Shown here: positions 58,758 through 64,000 of the stretch, piece after piece
Position numbering within the stretch: position 1 is the stretch's first letter
Layout: each line of letters opens with the position of its first letter
Assembly: GCA_019925095.2 (NCBI GenBank)
Contig: CM034406.1
Span: 11,775,388-11,839,387 of the forward strand
Direction: 5' to 3'
Length of the DNA: 64,000 bases
DNA from: Dendrolimus kikuchii
Taxonomy: Eukaryota; Arthropoda; Insecta; Lepidoptera; Lasiocampidae
The notes under the pieces: generated by a model
What the model was told of the DNA's origin: nothing
Database searches by the model: none
The model's input: the letters and a program-made list of their open reading frames with translations, nothing else
Program-made: the position numbers and the translations under genes

Positions 58758-59042
58758 TGTAGAAGTCGTGGTAGCGCAATGACTAGCGCACGCGTTCCAA
58801 TCTCCATAGGGCGCGGGTTCGATACCGGCCGGAATGCATGCACCGCTTAGGCAGTTGTTACAATTATCACGTGCTAACAACAGTGAAGGAAAACATCGTG
58901 ATGCAACCTGCACGTCGAAATAGTCGATGTGTCAAACCTGTCAAGCCGCTTGGATAAGCGTGTCGGGTATACTGTCTGTTCCCCCTATAATAGGAGGCCT
59001 GAGCCCAGCAATGGGACATTTTTGGGCTGTTATTATTCTATG
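58758..59042 (+). mobile_element. SINE-B with 11-bp target duplication
   Basis: TATCCCAGATG flanks it (58747-58757 and 59043-59053). The head reads GTCGTGGTAGCGCAATGACT with B box GGGTTCGATACC; the tail is TTATTATTCTATG. Confidence 0.93.
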
Positions 59043-59053
59043 TATCCCAGATG

Positions 59054-59629
59054 AAACCCCATCATAATGAATATACTATTTTCGATATTTATTTTTCAAA
59101 AAAACAATTTATAAAAACAATTCTTATATAATCTTTTTTTTTAATACAAATAAATACATAATATACACATACTATTAAATTCTAAATCCAAGAATCAAGA
59201 AAAAAAAATACCTCTTACTGTTAGCTCTTTTGTCTAACTTCTTTTCGCCAACATTACAGCGATTCTCACTCCAAAAACTTCTAATATCTGTTGCTAAGTT
59301 CTGAATCATGTACCAGTATGAAACTTGCCGATTAGTTGGCCGTATAAAGCGCTGTGCTGAGCAAAAACACCCGTTCGGAAGTTTAGCTGCGAAGTTAACG
59401 ATACCCGGTTCCGTAACTAGTTTGAGAATGTAACGGGTTGAATCGGTTTGGGAAACAGTTTTTCCGTACGATATTTAGAATTGGGGGAATTTAGGTATCA
59501 ACAGGGTAGGAAGGAACGCATTATTGCTGGATTTCTACATCTTACTATTCATTCATTTATATTATGTAGTAAATGAAAACTAAACTTAGAGATTATGTCA
59601 GGCAGCCAGCCAAATCACTTCCAGCGTGA
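59054..59629. other. Intergenic DNA without recognised features
   Basis: No gene or clear repeat is seen. Confidence 0.45.
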
Positions 59630-59725
59630 AGCGTGCCCAGAAGGCTGGCTACATTGCCATACTGTATGGCAATACTTGTTGGGTGAAATATTATGTGCCA
59701 GCCTTCTGATCACGGCTAGTGTCAT
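59630..59725. repeat. Palindromic mini-element, AAGGCTGGC family, copy 3
   Basis: CGTGCCCAGAAGGCTGGC and GCCAGCCTTCTGATCACG are inverted ends (16 of 18). An inner perfect palindrome, ATTGCCATAC..GTATGGCAAT, lies near the left end. Confidence 0.75.
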
Positions 59726-60406
59726 AGAGTTTCTTATAAATGACGTTAAAGAAACTATTTGACGATGGACCCCACGGGCCTAATATTTCAACCCCTAATA
59801 TGTAATGTAATATTTTCCCAAGGCTCCATAGTTGCTTAAAACTATTTATCGTCTGGAACTTACCATCTTAAGCAGATATTAGACGGTTCATTTCTATCTT
59901 TCAATTTGAATGAGTAGACCAGAGTGAACTATATCAATATAAACTTGAAACATTCAATATCATTTAATACGAGTAGCATCATGTCCTTTCAGTCCTGTGA
60001 TTTTCAATCATTAATAACATTGATTCAATTTGATTGATCCGTCTAATAATAAGTATTTATTTATTGAATTGAATAGCAATTGAAGAATTTCCATATATAC
60101 TTATAATTTGAAGTTACGAAGAAACACAAGAATTAATAAACAACACTAGGCACCCCACCCGCGTCATTATATCAATGTTGTATATACTCCTCGGTGTCAA
60201 AAAGGAGATCTACACCGAGATACATTGCAAGTGGACCGAGCCGCCGGGCCACGAGCCGGTACAAAGTAACATCAACATTACTTTCCAAATATCATAATAG
60301 AAATAATGTTAAATACTGTTTGAACACCAACGAGTGCGCTATTTTATTTATTTTACCTGTACAAACTTATGACATCATAAGTTTGTGCGCTCATAGCACT
60401 ATGCAC
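59726..60406. other. Intergenic DNA without recognised features
   Basis: The open frame that starts at 60194 runs into SINE-A and has no family resemblance of its own. Confidence 0.45.
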
Positions 60407-61050
60407 TATCCGTGCAGGAACGGAGAAAGCATACAATTTCCTGCGGCCGGGCGGCCTGTCGTAAGAGGCGACTTAACAACCCACAGCCAGGTGGTAGGGC
60501 ATTTGCCCGACTTGATGGCTACCACCCCTGGTCTAGATCATGCCGCCATAACAACTTTGAGTTGTGTTCCGGCATTAGTGACCAGGTTCCAGACTCACTT
60601 GTGAGAGAAACAGCGCATTTGTAGCACCTTTGGTGTTGCAAGTCGTGGTAGCGTAATGGCTAGTGCACGCGTCCCAAACTCAAAGGGCGCGGGTTCGATC
60701 CTAGTCGGAACGCATGCACCACTTAGTCAGTTTTCTGATCTAATGTGCATATTGTTACAATTACCACGTGCTAAGAACGGTGAAGGAAAACATCGTGATG
60801 CAACCTGCACATCGAGATAACCGATGTGTCAAACCTGCCAAGCCGCCTTGGACAAGCGTGGCGGGTATACGTCCGTTCCCCTATAATGGGAGGCCCGAGC
60901 CCAGCAGTGGGACATTTATGGGCTGATATTATTATATTATTATTTGGTGTTGCAAATGTCCATAGGCGATGGTAACCGCTTTACATCCAGTGGGCCGTCT
61001 GCCTGTCTGCTGAACTCTGCTGAACTTACTTTTAATGCATAAAAAAAAAA
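60407..61050 (+). mobile_element. SINE-A, full length, interrupted by SINE-B
   Basis: The 5' part 60407-60641 starts TATCCGTGCAGGAACGGAG, the 3' part 60956-61050 ends in TGCATAAAAAAAAAATAG. The TTTGGTGTTGCAA at the break belongs to SINE-A and is duplicated by the insertion. Confidence 0.95.
60642..60942 (+). mobile_element. SINE-B inside SINE-A, 13-bp target duplication
   Basis: TTTGGTGTTGCAA flanks it (60629-60641 and 60943-60955). The head GTCGTGGTAGCGTAATGGCT and B box GGGTTCGATCC are clear, and the tail is TATTATTATATTATTAT. Confidence 0.96.
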
Positions 61051-61793
61051 TAGAAAATCTATAAGTCTACGACATTTTGTTAGATAATAAAAAGTATCTT
61101 AGTTCATTTGACTATCGATTCTATTGATTGCTTGATCCTGAACTTGTTTGTAAATGTTTATCGGCAAAATATTCAATGACGCCTCTGAGTTAAATTCAAT
61201 ACGTCATAAAAATAAGCCTTGCTTTTAACCCTTCCAAAGGCTCAATCGATGCACACACGACCGATAGAAAATAACAATCCAAAATAATACCGTGGTACTA
61301 AAATTTTATTATCAATTTCTGAATTTATGCCCGCGGAGGATTCAGGCACGGTATCCGTTCAGTACGCAGGGTAATGAAATAACTCATTTAAATTGGAATA
61401 GAGATTTCAATGGTGGGAACATTAGGCGTCGGAGAGCTAAAACGTGGTAATATTGGATTATATCACTGATTTATGCAAAATCTTTATCGTTCACGACACC
61501 TGAAATTGGATTTTGGTAACGTCACATTACTTTCATTCGAACTGGGGCTTGGGCAGAATGAATTTTTCGATATCTACCTTTTCTTTATTGCGGATGTTTC
61601 TATGAAGGTATTTTATTAAATCCAAGAGATTTAGGGGTTTCGCCTTTTATCTATTAAATAAGGTTAGCGGAACACCGAATAAAATGGTTTTTCAATTTTA
61701 TTTTTTCATAATTTATTGCTGAGTTACAACATACATTGGGCTTTGTGAACATTATTTTAATTAAAAAATTCAAACTTACGCCGTAACTAATAA
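61051..61793. other. Intergenic DNA without recognised features
   Basis: No gene or clear repeat is seen. Confidence 0.4.
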
Positions 61794-62012
61794 TCGTACT
61801 TACTTGTACGCGTTGGCGTACCGGACGTATTAGAACCAACAGGCTTGGTACGCGACGATGGCGAGCGGCCGGATGATATGTCACTTAATCCTTGGAAAAC
61901 GGGACAGCCACTTGTTTGGGATGCAACATGTGTCGACACTCTGGCGCCGTCACATCTTCCAATGACTGAGTCCGAGGCAGGCAGCGCTGTTACAAAAGCA
62001 GAAACTCTTTGA
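61794..62012 (+). pseudogene. Fragment of an uncharacterised mobile-element ORF
   Basis: About 70 codons are open to a TGA (62010-62012). They read [19 protein letters not shown] then [19 protein letters not shown] and [19 protein letters not shown]. The motif DGxRPDxMSLx[19 protein letters not shown] recurs in many predicted invertebrate proteins linked to retroelements. I recognise the motif but cannot name the family with certainty. It is cut on both sides; the palindromic element at 62020 follows directly. Confidence 0.6.
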
Positions 62013-62019
62013 TACCACC

Positions 62020-62095
62020 CGTGATCAGAAGGCTAGCTCATATTTCGCCAGCCAGCCTTCTGGGCACGCTCCCATCAGGCAGCGATTTGGTACAC
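62020..62095. repeat. Palindromic mini-element, AAGGCTGGC family, copy 4
   Basis: CGTGATCAGAAGGCTAGC and GCCAGCCTTCTGGGCACG are inverted ends around a very short centre. Confidence 0.7.
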
Positions 62096-62156
62096 ACTCT
62101 TTAATTATGTTTATAACTTGTTTTCTTTTTAGTTTTTGAGAAAAGCGGCTGTAATG

Positions 62157-62822
<666 letters not shown>

Positions 62823-63004
62823 ATAGGTTGGGGAAAAAGTCTTTTGGCATATAGTATGTATGAACTTGTAATAAGATCTCTTTGGCTATACCATTTGTAT
62901 CTGGCTGGTTTTGGTATTATTAAAAAGTTTTAATTTTAAAGAAGACAATTCTAAATTCCAATTAGGAAAATGCGAGATTTTCGTTTGTTTTTCTTATTGT
63001 TAAA

Positions 63005-64000
63005 ATTAGTGAATCTAATGAAAAAATTCGATACATTTTAAAATTTTACTACAAAAAAGGTAAAAATGCAACACAAGTTTCTATCCGTGCAGTAACCGCT
63101 TTCCATCAAGTGGGCCGTCTGCCTGTCTGCTGAACTCCTGCAATAAAAATAAATAAATAAAAAAACAAAAAAACAAGCCGCGACAAAAAATTGTGATGTT
63201 TATGGACCTAATGCAGTATCTGTGAGAGTAGCGCAAATTCGGTTTAAGCGTTTTCAATCCGGAAATTTTGATATCAAAGATGCACGTCGCTCTGGTCGCC
63301 CTGTTACGGACAAAATTGATGCCATTTTTGAAAAATTGGAGCAAGATTGGCATATTAGTAATTACGATGTAGCTGGAGAACTGGGAATTGACCACAAAAC
63401 GGTTTTGGCGCATTTGACAAAAGCTGGGTACACAAAAAAGCTCGATATTTGGGTGCTTCACAAGCTCACTGAAAGAAACCTAATGAACCGTGTACTTATT
63501 TGTGATTCTTTATTACGACGTAATGAAACCGAACCATTTTTGTAGTAGCTGATAACTGGTGATGAAAAGTGGATCACGTACGACAAGAACGTACGAAAAA
63601 GATCGTGGTCAAAGGCCGGTCAGGCTTCACAGACTGTGGCGAAACCCGGGTTAACTCGCAACAAGGTGGTGCTGTGTGTATGGTGGGATTGGAAGTGCAT
63701 TATTCATTATGAGCTGTTACCGCCGGGCAGGACCATCGATTCTGAACTGTACTGCGAACAACTGATGAGATTAAAGCAAAAAGTTGAGAGAAAGCGGCCG
63801 GAATTAATCAACAGAAGGGGTGTGGTTTTTCACCATGATAACGCTAGATCTCACACATGTTTAGCCACTCAACAAAAATTACGAGAGTTTGGCTGGAAGG
63901 TGTTAATGTATCCGCCGTATAGTCCTGACCTTGCACCTTCAGATTTTCATCTGTTTCGGTCTCTGCAGAATTCCTTAGGCTGTGTCAGGTTAACATCACG
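63005..64000 (+). pseudogene. Mariner transposase, interrupted by a SINE and by stop codons
   Basis: The N-terminal part (SNEKIRYILKFYYKKGKNAT, 63009-63070) is followed by a short SINE-A, then by the helix-turn-helix region (VRVAQIRFKRFQSGNFDIKD, HKTVLAHLTKAGYTKKLD). The open part ends at two consecutive TAG codons (63543-63548); the same frame then continues with ITGDEKWITYDKN, HHDNARSHT and YSPDLAPSDFHLF. These hold the catalytic Asp residues of the mariner D,D34D triad. The transposase would cut and paste the element at TA sites. As it stands the gene is dead. Confidence 0.93.
63082..63174 (+). mobile_element. SINE-A with internal deletion, inside the mariner gene
   Basis: Only the first about 12 bases (TATCCGTGCAG) and the last about 75 (TAACCGCTTTCCATCAAGTG to CTGCAATAAAAATAAATAAA) are present. 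A short duplicated ACAAG may flank it. Confidence 0.85.

Larger units (their letters stand above)
62823..64000 (+). mobile_element. Mariner element, 3' end outside window
   Basis: It begins with the terminal-repeat-like AATAGGTTGGGGAAAAAGTC after a TA. The transposase relic follows in the expected position. The element continues past the window edge. Confidence 0.9.

Noticed and set aside
60412..60624. Open frames inside SINE-A copies (also 43651-43872 and 36335-36520)
   Set aside because: They arise from the SINE sequence itself, recur wherever the SINE does, and are broken in other copies.
60642..60720. tRNA gene
   Set aside because: The A- and B-box-like head belongs to SINE-B, with a body, tail and target duplication; the cloverleaf is not preserved. 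The same holds at 39518, 45189 and 58758.

Overview
The window looks like a gene-poor, AT-rich stretch of an insect nuclear genome, most probably Lepidoptera. The reasons are the spliced two-pore potassium channel gene with an insect-style short intron, R1-clade, RTE-clade and CR1/Jockey-like non-LTR retrotransposons, short SINEs in many copies, CTAG-ended Helitron remnants and many MITEs of kinds common in moth and butterfly genomes. Species cannot be fixed from the sequence. There are no operons, CRISPR arrays or rRNA genes, and I see no free-standing tRNA gene.

Layout. 1-4338: most of an R1-clade retrotransposon (ORF1 with zinc knuckles, ORF2 endonuclease plus reverse transcriptase, 3' UTR, poly-A), broken by one frameshift. 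4360-6223: a TIR-bounded DNA transposon with a decayed DDE transposase. 6.2-20 kb: intergenic DNA with an RTE scrap, a MITE, Helitron remnants, SINEs and a second R1-like 3' end that landed inside an older MITE (12.5-13.4 kb). 21-23.1 kb: a Russian-doll nest of one TIR element, holding a second TIR element, holding both a truncated R1 copy with perfect 16-bp target duplications and an unidentified GC-rich insert. 25-47 kb: RTE, CR1/Jockey, Helitron, SINE and MITE pieces, plus a recent tandem duplication of about 0.57 kb at 31.0-32.3 kb.

50.5-52.6 kb (minus strand) holds the one convincing host gene: a two-exon K2P (KCNK/TWiK-like) potassium channel of 466 aa with both selectivity filters intact. 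Its stop is TGA followed by C, and the same frame stays open for 55 further codons to a TAG. This is a candidate for stop-codon readthrough or a recent nonsense change and is the most interesting signal here. A MITE lies directly upstream of the gene.

55.1-57.8 kb: a decayed two-gene DNA transposon with a THAP-domain gene (+) and a YqaJ-type nuclease gene (-), inside inverted repeats, resembling the ISL2EU group. 58-62.4 kb: SINEs, including one tRNA-derived SINE inside another SINE with 13-bp target duplications, an uncharacterised mobile-element ORF fragment and a long (TA)n(TG)n tract. 62.8 kb to the end: a mariner element broken by a short SINE and by two adjacent nonsense codons.

Two SINE families dominate. 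SINE-A is about 310 bp, starts at TATCCGTGCAGG and has a 3' part like a CR1/Zenon-type LINE. SINE-B has a tRNA-like head with an RTE-like, TTAT-rich tail. They are found nested in each other in both orders. Family names such as SINE-A, SINE-B, mC, mR and mX are labels for this answer only. Boundaries of repeats are by eye and good to a few bases where target duplications are given, to tens of bases otherwise.
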